From contig JPHH03000013.1 of the NCBI GenBank assembly GCA_000750105.3, positions 620,001-684,000 on the forward strand: 64,000 bases of DNA. Direction: 5' to 3'. Both the position numbers and the translations under genes were made by a program. How positions within the stretch are numbered: the stretch's first letter is position 1; each line of letters starts with the position of its first letter. The stretch comes from Tolypocladium sp. Sup5 PDA-1. Lineage: Eukaryota > Ascomycota > Sordariomycetes > Hypocreales > Ophiocordycipitaceae. Below the pieces are notes generated by a model. That model saw only the letters and a list, made by a program, of their open reading frames with translations, had not been told where the DNA came from and searched no databases. Shown here piece after piece: positions 33,769 through 44,991 of the stretch.

Positions 33769-34800
33769 TAACTCTCATCCTAAAATAAAACTTGAGCTTC
33801 CTAAGCAATAAAATATATAGGTATACTAACTATTAGAAAATATAGTGCACGGTAGATAATTCTATGTGTATGTATCGCCGTTCGACTCAAGTTGCTATCT
33901 GTTTGTAATGCGCACTATGACAATGGGAAGCAGAGGGCCAGAGTCATCCGCACAGGAGGTCGGATTAGTTATGATCCAAGACTTGGGAGTTCAAAGCGTG
34001 ACGTCAGCAACTCGGCATCTACTAGAGAGAGAGAGTCGTCACTCATGCGCTTGCCGGAGTCTCTTCATCTAAATACAGTCCTTACTTGCTCCTGCCGAAA
34101 GGATGATCTCTTTGGTGGCTGTGAGCTAAGATTTAAAACCCAACTAGTTCGTCACCCCCACTCCGATGGCCCGCTTATGGCTGTTGAACAAGATCTTCTT
34201 CATTCACGGCGCGAGAGGTGTAGAGGGGGCGGCAGCTTACCGCGATTGAGATAGGCACCCTCGCTGATGAAGATATTGCAGCCCCACGTGATATAAACCG
34301 GTTACTCTATGCTTGTATTTTCGCTAAGTTTCCCGAGTATAGTCTTAGTAATAATAGTAATGCTAAGAGTTATTATAGTAAGGGGAAATAGGATTTGGGG
34401 TATTTGTGGGGTTTTTAGGTATAGCACTAATGTGCTACCGTAGGCTTCTTATGCGTGCCTATCGGAATGCTTGGTTAACTATCGAAAACTCTGTGGGTGC
34501 TTCTACTTACTGAAGGCCAAGGCTAAAAGGGGAATTTTAACCATCCCCTCAAGCGTTAACTTTTGCTATGCATGGTAAAGAGCCATCCGAGAAAGAGACT
34601 CATGATAGCACTCAAGACAAGGAACGGTCAGAAACCGGTCATACAAGGTTACGATTGTTCCGGCATAATTCCTTAGGTAAAGCACCTTAAGATGACAGGC
34701 CTTATTGAGCCACTCACGGCAATTACAATGGCCGTGTTAGACGAGAGAATAGCATGAAAAATACTGAAATGATACGAAGAATTAACCAGTTCCCTTGCAC
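33769..34800. other. Gene-free stretch
   Basis: The left part carries a 120-codon frame (33892-34254) without any recognisable motif, and 34260-34420 is TAG-rich. The remainder is the 3' flank of the MFS transporter gene. Confidence 0.4.
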
Positions 34801-36901
34801 TTAAGCCAGGCCAGTCTTGGAGAACAAATCTCTCTTCTGGATACTAATCCGGTATGACTTGCCCTTGAAGTAGAATAGCAAGGTCGAACCAAAGACTATA
34901 ACATTGATACAAGCAACTATTCCTGTTAGTCTATCCGCAGATCCTCTTAATATGGGTAACCCCCCAGGAGACTGTGGACTTACCAATAAAGTAAACAGTC
35001 ATCATCCCACTCAGCACAATCCAATCATTGATGAACCAAGACCAGGCCCATGCAATAATCGACTTGATCACGGACACGGTGATCATAAGCTCGCCCGCTA
35101 GTTCGCGGTGGCAGTCAAGCGCATATGTCATGGAAAGATTGCAGCCCATCTGAGCGCTGATGCTGAGGACGCCGAAGCCCACGATGGGTCCGATCCAGTG
35201 CGTCTTATAGTGGTAGCACGGACCAGCGATGGCGACTCCGACGAAGTTGAGGATGGTGGCAATAAGGGCGATGGGGAGGCGCATCTCGGGCTCACGGATG
35301 CCGTTGTTCTTGCGGGTGTAGTAGAGGGCAATCTGATCCGCCAGGCGACCGCAGAGATAAGTACCGATAATACTGGACGAGTGAGATTCGGTATATGCAA
35401 ATTTGTCTTCCGAATAATTTACTCACCTGCCAACGAAGGGGGCCAGGAAGATAAGACCCTGAGCACCAGAGTCAAAGCTGTACGGACTAATTCAAGATGT
35501 CAGATGACTGCTTTTGAAACATATCTCATCACTTACGGAGGGGCAAAAAGTTGGGCGATGGTCAACGCTAGAACCACGTTCCAGGCTATAGAAGATTAGA
35601 GGATGTTGTCTGAATCCGGGTTCAGGGACCACTTACTCAACGACATGCCGTAGACGAGAGAAGCCCACAGCACAGTCGGATATGTGCACAGCACAAAGGG
35701 CCTGAGGAAGGCCTTCCGGTAGGAGACATGAGGATTGATGGCATCCTGACTCCAGATCTTTATCGATTCTATGTATGACTTCTCAGGGGCTTGCACTTCT
35801 GCAACCGCGTTGTCCGACCGAGCAGACGAGCCAACATCTGTCTTATCTCCCATTTCCGCTAACGCATCGGGGGCAGCAAGAACCTCCTCTTTCTTCTCTG
35901 TGGATGCAGCAGAGGCCAGGCTAATGACTGGACGTGGGCCATAGTAGACTGTCTCAGGCATGAAGAAGAAGATGGTGATGAAGTTGACAAAGATGCCGAA
36001 GGAAAGGATGAAGAAGGCCCTACGCAATATTAACGACGTGCACACATGCGTCAAGATGTTCGAAAAGGTTACTTACCAGTCCACCCCAAGGTATTGAATG
36101 ACATAGGCAGACAGGATGGGACCTAGTTCGTTGCCTCCGAGGACCGACAGACCATAGATGGAGATCTTCTCCTCTCTGTCATGCAAGAAGAAGATGTCTG
36201 TAATCGTGGAAGGGATCAAAGCCTCAACGGGACCCGAGAGCAAACCAACGAAGGCTCTGCCGACAAAGAAGGAGGGGAAGGTTGTCCGAGAAGCCCTAGA
36301 TACCCATCAGACGGTTGACTGACAACAACAGAGGGAGCCTACTTACATGCCGCACCACACGCAGCCCAGACCCATTGCTAGAGTCGACAGTAGGAATACA
36401 GGACGACGACCAATTTTGACTGACAGGGGCTTCCCTCAAGTCAGTATTGCTTGGGTACATGGCTGTTAAAGGATAGGAAGACTCTCGGCTTACCATCATA
36501 AAAGCAGTTGCAACACCTGATGCAATGATACAGATACCGGCAGACCAGGCCAGATGGCTGATGGGAATGTCAAAGAAGGCAGCCTGCTGGACCATGCCGC
36601 CGGACATGATGGGACCGATGATGCTTCCCAGGAAGCTGTATCCCAAGCCGTTGATGTAGACCTGAGTAGAGTCAGTATACCTGGCTTGCCACTAGCAAGG
36701 CATGCAACCTACCATCCATTTCTTCCACTGTGGCCAGCGCAGAGGATCATTAGGGTCTGTCAGGGACGGCTGGGGCACCAGGAGAATGTGACCATCTCCC
36801 TTCTTTGCATGTTGCAGATGGTGGATGCTGTCACTCTGGTTCTCATCGATGAGGATCTCCGTGCCTGGAGCAGTTTCGTAGGCTTTGGTGATCTCCGCCA
36901 T
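34801..36901 (-). CDS. MFS transporter (DHA1-like), nine exons
   Basis: Minus-strand exons: 36713-36901, 36494-36661, 36347-36429, 36077-36295, 35637-36019, 35537-35585, 35427-35477, 34984-35372, 34801-34922. All introns are 50-65 nt with GT..AG ends, and the exons add up to 1653 nt, a perfect frame of 550 residues. The N-terminal cytosolic tail ends in DPNDPLRWPQWKKW, the entry motif of fungal DHA1-type drug or metabolite transporters. PLSVKIGRRPVFLL is the loop 2-3 signature and GPVEALIPSTITDIFF lies in the first half. A charged central loop (about residues 240-310) separates the two bundles of six helices. It is the leftmost gene of the island and diverges from the Baeyer-Villiger gene, so it probably moves the substrate or product across the plasma membrane. 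No damage is seen. Confidence 0.88.
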
Positions 36902-37527
36902 TTCGCCAGAGATACGTGAGAAGCAGTGTCCTATGTGCAAAATGACTCAAAGGCACAGCTGTCAGATCCACACGTACGTCGGAATCATGAGTCACATTGA
37001 CACCTCACTTGGAGGCCAGAGTCGTAACGGTTTCGGTACATTTATGGGTTGTACTTGCCTTGGCATGTCGTCGCATTAATTGGTCTAGGCCGGCGGCAAT
37101 GTTCCATGTGATAAGAGAGGCGGCGAGAAAGGAGAATGACAACCGCAGGGAGGTAGTAAATGAGTCGAGCTGAAATGCGCGGCCCGCGCTCCTAGTCTCC
37201 AACTAATACTAGTAGATTGCGGCGGCGCCGGGGCTGGCTAGATCAGATCCGGGGTGGAGGCAACGGCCATGGCGGATCGTACCCCGGCAGGATCATGCAT
37301 CCGATAATTACTAGAGATGGGTGATCTACAATATGGTCAGCGCGATGAGTAAAGTCGCACCCTGGAGATTGAGGCGAGTTCTATGATAAGGGTCTGATAA
37401 AGATCCTGGAGACAACATTGATACACCTTCATAGCGGCAAAGTGCAAGACATCATCCCAAGTTGAAGCCACTCTCGTCCTATTCCATCGGTCATTCGTCA
37501 TACATCATCCCTCAGAACTACACCAAG
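36902..37527. promoter_or_regulatory. Divergent promoter of MFS transporter and BVMO
   Basis: This 626-bp intergenic region separates two genes transcribed away from each other and must hold both promoters. AGATCCGGGGT at 37245-37255 recurs exactly at 51160-51170 upstream of the truncated second transporter. A related GATCCGACACC occurs before the cupin and before the esterase/regulator pair. GC-rich CGG triplets (37220-37235) are the kind of half-site Zn2Cys6 proteins bind. Confidence 0.5.
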
Positions 37528-39566
37528 ATGGGAATCAACTCTTCCTCTCACGAGAGCCCCTTCGTTGCGGCGCTGGAGGTGCAGCCCAAGGCGGCCCTGG
37601 CGGAAGTGCTCCTGGCTGACAAGACAGAGAATATTGCCGCGGCAGCCTTCACTTGCAAAGATGCTCCCATCGAGAATCACCGACCGCTGAAGGTCAGGGT
37701 CATCGGGGCTGGGTACTCGGGAGTGTACATGGGCATCAGGATCCCGCAGCGTCTGCGTAATATCGACCTCAAGATATACGAGAAGAACGAGGGCATCGGC
37801 GGGACCTGGTGGGAGAACCGGTACCCAGGCTGCGCGTGCGATATTCCTTGTAAGTAATCACAGCGCGTGTTGGGACTTGCTATTCTGAAAAGTTGCTGAC
37901 TTTTGATTGCTTGTAGCGCATTCCTACCAGTACACCTTCGCTCCCAACAAGAACTGGTCTGGCTTCTACGCACCTTCCAAGGAGATCCGCGAATACATCC
38001 AGAGCGTGGCCGACAAGTTCGGAGCCACGCGCTTCATCCACCTGCAGCACAAGGTGATCAGCGCCATCTGGAACGAGACCGCGAAGAAATGGTAAGAGAC
38101 TCCATGTCTTCATCTAGCCATTCTTTGTTCCCATGAGTATTATTGGCTGATGTGAACAGGATCATCACTATCGAAAAGACCGACACGGGCGATATCATCA
38201 CCGAAGAGGCAGACATCGTCGTGGCCGCGCGTGGCAACCTTAACGACATTGCTTGGCCAGAGATTCCTGGCCTGGAGACGTTCAAAGGAAAGAGGATGCA
38301 CTCGGCAGCCTGGGATGCTGACTACGACTTCAAGCGCAAGAAGATCGGCGTTATTGGCGGAGGTTCGAGCTCGATCCAGATCGTCCCTGAGCTGCAGAAG
38401 GTCGAGGGCGCGCAGCTGAGCTGCTTCGTCAGGAGCAAGGTCTGGATCTCAAACCGCTTTGGCGACGAGATCATGCAGCAGTTGGGCTGGGATCCCTCCG
38501 AGACTGAGTGTAAGTGTCCATTCTGTGAGCTACATTCAGAGTATCAAACCTAACTTGTTGATCAGTCTCTTCTGAACGCCTTCAGGAGTTCGCCAGCGAT
38601 GATGCAGCGTACACCAAGTTTCGCAAGCGCGTCGAACATGATGGCAATATGGTGCACAACTCGACCATCAAGGACTCCGATATGCAGACACTGTTCGTCA
38701 AGATATTTGCCAAAATCACCCAGGAGCGCCTCGCCTCACGTCCTGACCTTCTCGAGTCATTCTCGCCCACGTTTGGCGTTGGGTGTCGCCGTCTCACCCC
38801 TGGGCCTGGATACCTCGAGGCCCTGGTCCAGCCTAATGTCGACTTCATCACCCAGAGCATCGCGTCGATCAACGAGACAGGCCTCAAGCTCGCAGGCACC
38901 GACGGCCGTCAGATTGACGTTGACGTCCTCGTCTGCGCGACCGGCTTCCACACCACTTCCGTCCCTCCCTTCCCCGTCGTCGGAAAAGGAGGCGAGACCC
39001 TTGAGAAGAAATTCGCCCCCTTCCCCGCGACCTACCTCTCGCTCGCCGTGGACGACTTCCCCAACTACTTCATGATGCTCGGCCCCAACTCGGGCGTCGG
39101 CGCAGGCTCGCTCACGTGCCTCCTGGAGGCTGAGGGCGACTACATCGTCAAGTGCATCCGCAAGCTGCAGAAGGAGGACTATGTGACCATGGTCCCCAAG
39201 CGGGCGCGGGTGCAGGATTTCTCCGACTATATCGGGAAGTACTTCCGCAAGACGGTGTACATGGACGACTGCAAGAGCTGGTACAAGGCCGGCGTGGGCA
39301 ACGGGGACCGCATCTCGGCGTTGTGGCCGGGGAGCATCCTGCACGCGATGGAGACGTTCCGGGCGCCCCGGTGGGAGGACTTTGAGTTTGAGGGGTTGCA
39401 TGAGAACAGGATGCGGTGGTTGGGCAATGGATGGAGTGTTTGCGTGATGGAGCAGGAGGAGGAAGGTGATCCGAGCTGGTATCTGAACGCTGATGTGGTG
39501 GATGTACCGCCCGAGGGACAGCCCGAGTTGGATCCGAAGGTGAAGGCGAGGCCCTGGTCTCACTGA
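37528..39566 (+). CDS. Baeyer-Villiger-type flavin monooxygenase, four exons
   Basis: Exons 37528-37849, 37917-38091, 38160-38509 and 38566-39566 join to 615 residues. The enzyme class inserts one oxygen next to a ketone carbonyl, giving an ester or lactone, using FAD and NADPH. Visible signatures are the FAD loop VIGAGYSGVY, then GGTWWENRYPGCACD and the class fingerprint FKGKRMHSAAWD (F-x-G-x3-H-x3-W-D). A second nucleotide loop IGVIGGGSSSIQ and the late CATGFHTTS motif are also present. The start is the first ATG in the exon (37528); an upstream TTG extension is not needed. Neighbours are a divergent transporter and, in the same direction, a cupin and a hydrolase, which fits ketone-to-ester chemistry followed by ester cleavage. 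The substrate is unknown. No damage. Confidence 0.92.
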
Positions 39567-40024
39567 CGACGCATGGTGTCTAGTAGCATTCGCATTCGCA
39601 TTGTCATTTATAGAAAGACTGTTTAGATTATTGTATTTTGAATTCTTTTTCTGCATCTATCCAGACACTGTCTTGTCCCTGTTGCCCTTCTGACTGAACA
39701 GGTATTTCCCGATAGGATTTTCAAGTTGGTAACATCAACTTCAAGGTCACTGGCTGGCTTGCTCCTCTGGGCAGTCATCCATGCTGCCATGATGCTGGGT
39801 CGTGCCAAGGCCGCTCTCGTTAGTGATCGAGTAACAATTGGACCGACAGTGGGCTCTTTGGTACACGTGACACTGGAAGGGATGCGGGGTGAAATGGTAT
39901 CACGAGTGATGTCCAGGGTGTCGGGCCGCGCCCCTTGCTGCTGGACGGACTGGACCCCTAAAGTCCCAGAATGATTTTTAGCAGCTGAGATGAGGCGGAA
40001 GCTGTAGCAGGGGTAGCTTGCCCT

Positions 40025-40035
40025 GATCCGACACC
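40025..40035 (+). promoter_or_regulatory. Candidate regulator site upstream of the cupin gene
   Basis: GATCCGACACC lies about 190 bp before the cupin start. The same 11-mer lies at 44479-44489, upstream of the carboxylesterase. That makes it a candidate binding word for the cluster's Zn2Cys6 regulator (CGA/CGG half-site). Inferred from recurrence only. Confidence 0.35.
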
Positions 40036-40221
40036 TGGGCAAGACAATATCTAGGCTGGGGATTTGGGGATTGAAGCCCGAGAAGCTCGCATCAAGACCG
40101 CTGGATTGAACTCGAGAGTTTCTTCTTGACATTCTTGCTTCCTCCAAACCGTTTATCTGAAGTCGGACTTGTCAACATCGCTCCCAGACAGATTCCTCAG
40201 ACTCGGCGCCCTACCATCACG

Positions 40222-40875
40222 ATGTTCTCCTTCCTCCGAGCGCCGCTTCCTCCGCGAACGAACAACACGGAAAACAACCCCATCATCTACAAGGCCGGCC
40301 GCTCCTCCGTCACCTTCGCCGCGCCGGGCTCCGACTACATCATGACCCATCGCATCCCGCCCACGACCAAAGAGCACGGCATCTCCATCATCGAACCCCC
40401 CTTCCACTACCACATCTACCAGGACGAGTTCTTCCACGTCCAGTCGGGCAAGGGCCGCTTCTTCCGCGGCGTCGACCCCAAGCCCTTCGCCGTCCTCTCC
40501 GATGAGCCCGGCGGCCAAGCCACGGCCAGCGTCAAGGCCGGGCGGTACCACCGCTTCGAGAACGCGAGCGAGACGGAAGACCTGGTCGTCGACATCCACC
40601 TGACGCCCGAGTCGTACGAGAGCGAGCAGCGATTCTTCAGGAACTTCTTCGGATACCAGGACGACTGCAAGACGGCCGGGACGCCGCCGAGCTTCTTCCA
40701 GCTGATGGTGTTCCTGCATAGCACCGACACGCCGTTTGCCGTGTCGCTGCCGACGGAGTGGATGGGCAAGGTGGCCAGCCGGCTGCTGCTGTGGGCGGTG
40801 GCGTACTGGGGCCGCTTCGTGCTGGGGTATAAGCAGAACTACCCCGAGTACTACGAGGAGGGGAAGACCACGTGA
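40222..40875 (+). CDS. Cupin-domain protein with C-terminal hydrophobic segment
   Basis: The intronless frame from ATG 40222 encodes 217 residues. Cupin motif 1 is clear: FHYHIYQDEFFHVQSGKGRFF gives H-x-H-x4-E followed by x6-G, which binds a metal in this fold. Motif 2 is reduced to AGRYHRFEN, with one histidine. The C-terminus (VASRLLLWAVAYWGRFVLGY) is hydrophobic and may be a membrane anchor. Third codon positions are almost all G or C, more than in the neighbours. It lies between the monooxygenase and the hydrolase on the same strand, so it may be a tailoring dioxygenase, isomerase or product-binding protein in the pathway. The role cannot be fixed from the sequence. Confidence 0.75.
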   Translation: MFSFLRAPLPPRTNNTENNPIIYKAGRSSVTFAAPGSDYIMTHRIPPTTKEHGISIIEPPFHYHIYQDEFFHVQSGKGRFFRGVDPKPFAVLSDEPGGQATASVKAGRYHRFENASETEDLVVDIHLTPESYESEQRFFRNFFGYQDDCKTAGTPPSFFQLMVFLHSTDTPFAVSLPTEWMGKVASRLLLWAVAYWGRFVLGYKQNYPEYYEEGKTT

Positions 40876-41385
40876 GAGCAGCGCTGAGAGCAGCGCATGT
40901 ACAGATCCGCAAGATAGTAGCTTCATACTTCGTATAAATCACCATCTTGTCTTATCGTGCCCCTGTTCCTGATCCCTGGTCTGTCATACATGCACCAAGG
41001 GTCTGTGTCGCGTGGCATCCCGGGGATCTCCCGCATTATTGTCGCCATCCCACAACTCCCAGAGAGCGATATGCGTGTGATCCTCCAGTCTTTCTTATCG
41101 CTTCGGGATTATGGCAGTGTTAGAAACGTGCATGTGTGTCGGGCATCTCTCGGTGTCTTGCAGGGAACGCAGCCGCAATGCGGATAATGTACTTGGAGCC
41201 TTGGAACATACCCGGATTAAATTTGACGCTTTCCATACTCAGGACGGATTCTCACGACGACAATTAATTGACCATCAGCAGAGGCTTCGAGACCGTTGAC
41301 TATTCGTGTTCAAGGTAATTGACGCACAGGAAAGAAACCATCACCAAGCCCATCTGTCTCGGTTCAACTCCCATCAACAATCACC

Positions 41386-42369
41386 ATGTCCTCCGAAACC
41401 TGGGCATCGATCCCCTGGACCGCAGCCGGCGCATCCTGGCACAAGCATCGCGTTCCCTATATCCCAAACGCAACATACCTCCACACCCTCGATCTCTGGG
41501 TGCCTCTAGCCTCCGACAGCCCGCCATCGCCTCCTTTCGCAGAAGAGATACCTCACCGCCCCGGGAGTTGGATCATCTACATCCACGGCGGTGCCTGGCG
41601 CGACCCCCTCGTCGACTCGTCCTCCTTTGAGTCCGCCGCTCTCAACATCCTGGCAGCCAAGCACACCACGCCTATTGCAGGAATCGTATCTCTCAATTAT
41701 CCGCTCTCCAGCCATCCCAACCACCCGACGCACCCTGCGCCGCCTCGTGATCCCTCGCAGCCCATTGACATCGCGCGCACGGCGAAGCACCCGGACCACA
41801 TTCTCGCCGTGCTCTCAGCCTTGGCGTATCTCCAGCGCGACCTTGGCGTGGCGCACGACTACATCATCTCAGGGCACAGCTGCGGCGCGACCCTGACTTT
41901 TCAAGTCGCCATGGACTCCCAGCGGTGGGCTGGCATTGGAGACAAAGAGCAGGTCATCCCGACCATCAAAAAGCCAAGTGTTATTGTTGGCTTGAACGGT
42001 CTGTACGACCTGGCTCACTTCATCAGCCAGCCCGATGAGTCCCACGCCGCGCTTGTGCCTATCTATGACGCCTTCACGAGGGGCGCCTTTGGTGACGACG
42101 AGAAGGTATGGAAGCAAGTCTGTGCCACCGATGTGGAGGATTGGGCCAAGGAATGGCCTGAAGGAAAGACGGTCGTTGTTGTGCAGAGCAGGGAGGACGG
42201 CCTGGTGCCTTATTCTCAGACGGAGCTCATGAAGAAGCAGCTAAGTGAGACTTCCAAACTTGAGGTCAAGGAGCTGGATGCAGGTGGAGATCACAACGAC
42301 CTGTGGAGGCAGGGAGACAGGCTCGCCGAGATCATGCTGGAGGTTCTGGAGAGCTCTACAAAGGCATGA
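41386..42369 (+). CDS. Alpha/beta hydrolase, kynurenine-formamidase-like
   Basis: A single exon encodes 327 residues. IYIHGGAWRDP contains the oxyanion-hole HGGxW motif with following DP that marks the arylformamidase (Bna7-type) branch of alpha/beta hydrolases. GHSCGA holds the nucleophile serine, SREDGLVP a likely catalytic aspartate and GGDHNDLW the histidine. The ATG (41386) is the first and has an ACC ATG context. True kynurenine formamidase works on N-formylkynurenine in the NAD pathway; here the position directly after a Baeyer-Villiger enzyme and a cupin suggests cleavage of a pathway ester, formyl ester or lactone. Catalytic residues are all present and no damage is seen. Confidence 0.82.
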   Translation: MSSETWASIPWTAAGASWHKHRVPYIPNATYLHTLDLWVPLASDSPPSPPFAEEIPHRPGSWIIYIHGGAWRDPLVDSSSFESAALNILAAKHTTPIAGIVSLNYPLSSHPNHPTHPAPPRDPSQPIDIARTAKHPDHILAVLSALAYLQRDLGVAHDYIISGHSCGATLTFQVAMDSQRWAGIGDKEQVIPTIKKPSVIVGLNGLYDLAHFISQPDESHAALVPIYDAFTRGAFGDDEKVWKQVCATDVEDWAKEWPEGKTVVVVQSREDGLVPYSQTELMKKQLSETSKLEVKELDAGGDHNDLWRQGDRLAEIMLEVLESSTKA

Positions 42370-42484
42370 TCAGTGAAGCATGGCCTAGATAGACCATCAA
42401 CCCATGAAGCAGCACACGACAAATACTACCACAATGTGATTCGTGAATCTGTGAGACTTTTGATATCTACTACACTAGGTCTGC

Positions 42485-44281
42485 TTATTTCCTCAAGAAA
42501 TACGCATCCCATGCCTTGGACATTTGATCAAGTCCAATCTCATCCCACAAAGCTCGAACCTCGGCCGACGGCCCAGCAGTGCCACCAGTCAGAGTATTCA
42601 CAACTGGTTCATCACTTCCACTCTCCCCGTAGACTCTCATCTCTCTCGAAGCTCGGAACTCAGACCACGGGGACTCTCGGTACGCAAAACGAATGACATC
42701 TTTAGCGAATCCCTGTGCAACCTTCTTTTGTTGATCACCCATCACGTGCTCATAGTTCAGGAAGACATAGGCCACGTCCTGCACGTGCGTCGCGCGCCCC
42801 TTATGAGGCCCGTCCCAGGGGTTCGGCTCCTTGAAGTAGTAGAGCCACGAGTCTGCTAGCCAGGAGGCGGCGTAGGCGCTTGCGGAGGTGAAGTACTTGA
42901 CATCCGTTCCGAATTGGAGGATCTTTATCCGCGCCGTCTCACTGTCAAGCCCGTTAGAGGATGAGAGCCCATAGAGACCCAGGAGTTTCTCGGCATTCTC
43001 CCGCTCAGGCTCAGGCACTGCTCTGATGAAAGTGCTGGCAAAGTCCGACACAAACGACCCTTGGTCCCTGTTAGCGAAGATCCCGAGCACCTCGTAGATA
43101 CCGCCATCAAAGCTGGTCGAGCCGATCATGAGAGGCACGTTGAGTTTGAATGTATAGCCCGACTTCATAGTCCCAAAGCAATGAAGCGCGGCGTCGTCCA
43201 CAACCGGCCCAAGAGGAACGTTCGTCGGGACTTTGGAGAGCACTTCCTCTCCGGGCCTGGCAATCAGGCTGGAGGCCTGATCTGCTGCCGACAAAGACGA
43301 GTCGATTTCAAGCGCCTGTAGAACTGTCGCATAGGCCCCCTGTGCCACCGAGGCTGGCACGAGCGTGGCAGCAATCTTGTTCCCGCTGAGGCAAGCCGCT
43401 CTCTGGAACATGGGTTCGGGAGTGTCCAGGTCCAGGAGGTGCATGACTGAGCCTAATGATTAAGTGTTAGCTAATGGACGTCTTTGGTGACCCAGGAGTG
43501 AAGTGGGGGGTCTACGGACTTCCGCCGGCGCTCTGACCGAAAGCTGTCAGCTGCTTTGGGTCGCCCCTAAACCCAGCAATGTTGTTTGACAGCCATTGGA
43601 AAGCCGCTTGCTGGTCAAGGAGACCTCGGTTTGGGGGTGATCCGGCGGCTCTGAGTTCTTTGCTGTCGAGGAAGCCTGGAGCTCCAAGTCGATAGCTGGA
43701 AGAATCAGTATCATTGTTGGGCCTTCGGGAGCGACGGGCTAAAAATGACTCACTTGATGGAGACCCCGATGATGGGCTTCTCTATGGAGGCCGAATAGGA
43801 GACGATACGGGCGAGGTCGTAGTGAGGTGCCCAGTTGCCTCCAAAGAGAAATCCACCGCCGTGGACGAAGACCAGAACGGGGAGGTCTTTGAGATTGCCC
43901 GGCAGGGCGGTTGGTACAGTGATGTTGAGATTCAGTCCCTCTAGATCCGACATGCCAGGGACAGCGCCCGGCTTTTCAAGAGATTGCTGAATGAGACCGA
44001 ACTCAATATCACAACCCAAGGGAGGGGCCAGGACCGTTGGACTGTGGGACGGTTGTCAGCTCAAAACTTCAAATCCAGTAGGACAAGAAAGAGGCTATGG
44101 AGTAGAAAACTCACCCGAACTTCGTGGCATCAATAGCTTCTCCATAGTTGGACTTGACCTGAGGAGCTGCAAACCGATGGGCGAGTGTCGCGTACGGAAT
44201 ACCCAGATATTGCACTACGTCCTTGTTGGTTGTGACACCAGTCACACTGCCCAGGAGGGGATGCTCCAGGAGGAAGGTCAT
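42485..44281 (-). CDS. Type-B carboxylesterase, four exons
   Basis: Minus-strand exons 44115-44281, 43754-44041, 43520-43695 and 42485-43452 join to 532 residues. Family features in order are VQYLGIPYATLAHRFAAP near the N-terminus, VFVHGGGFLFGG (oxyanion hole), INYRLGAPGF and FGQSAGGSS with the nucleophile serine, which lies across the third splice junction. STSFDGGIYEVLG probably supplies the acid, and ATHVQDVAYVF the histidine. There is no signal peptide, so it is probably cytosolic. The third intron uses an unusual GTCCGT donor, but the frame and the conserved motif support it. It converges with the hydrolase on the left (stops 115 bp apart) and diverges from the regulator on the right. 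It likely hydrolyses esters formed by the monooxygenase. Confidence 0.88.
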
Positions 44282-44991
44282 GATGGACTTGCTCTAAGGT
44301 GCCAAATGGATAGACACTGGGTGGTTAGTCCCGCCTTCAAAGAAAACAGCCAAAATTCATTCATGCTACAGTTGTCTGATGAAATTTCACCCCTTCCTCC
44401 CTCCCCATGCCCAGATATGAGGTCGTCAGGTCGTGATCCTGGCGGCTGAGTATGGGGCTTTCCCCAGGTTAGGTGTCAGATCCGACACCCATCCCATCCG
44501 GGTCAGGTGCATTTTCCGCCGCCAAGTCCAATAAAGTTGCTGACGATCCCAAGCTTCTAGAGATCTATCGTAGGGGAGATAACCTGCCTGGGGCGCTGCT
44601 TTCAGCCATGATCCCGGCTCAGGCTTGACTCGGTCTCGTTAGCACGCCCCTCCCCCATACCACCCAAGTGGCTAGTCGAGTGCGCTAACGATTTCCTGGC
44701 ACGCTAGTCTACAGCGTCTACGCCCGCCGAGTGAGTGTCATCTTTCGGGGACTTTGGTAGTATTACTAGTATCTCGAAAGAGAAGCAATCCGGGCCTGAG
44801 GGCGACTGAAGGAGGGGGATGGATGCCGAACAGCGAGTGCCTCGGTCTTCTCGGAGGGGGACGCTTGTCAACCTCCTGGGCCAGAATACCAGCTCGTCGT
44901 CACGTCAACTCAACCCCGTTGGAACAGCCCGCAGGTCAGGGTATTCGACACATCGTCTTCACAGCACAACATCGCCATAGTCCCGTGCACA
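44282..44991. promoter_or_regulatory. Divergent promoter of carboxylesterase and regulator
   Basis: This 710-bp region holds the promoters of two divergent genes. At 44472-44489 GGTGTC and GACACC form an inverted repeat around AGATCC, so the 11-mer GATCCGACACC shared with the cupin promoter is here part of a dyad, as expected of a site for a dimeric Zn2Cys6 regulator. The regulator may thus control its own gene. Confidence 0.5.

Noticed and set aside
33892..34254. 120-codon + strand frame right of the small secreted gene
   Set aside because: No domain, leader or splice pattern; composition not protein-like.
38757..39656. 299-codon open frame opposite the Baeyer-Villiger gene
   Set aside because: It is the antisense shadow of a GC-rich coding exon; low-complexity His/Arg/Val composition and no family match.
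39623..40147. 174-codon minus-strand frame between BVMO and cupin
   Set aside because: No recognisable motif, Ser/Arg-rich; it lies in the cupin promoter region.
40153..40926. 257-codon open frame opposite the cupin gene
   Set aside because: Antisense shadow caused by strong G/C third positions in the cupin gene.
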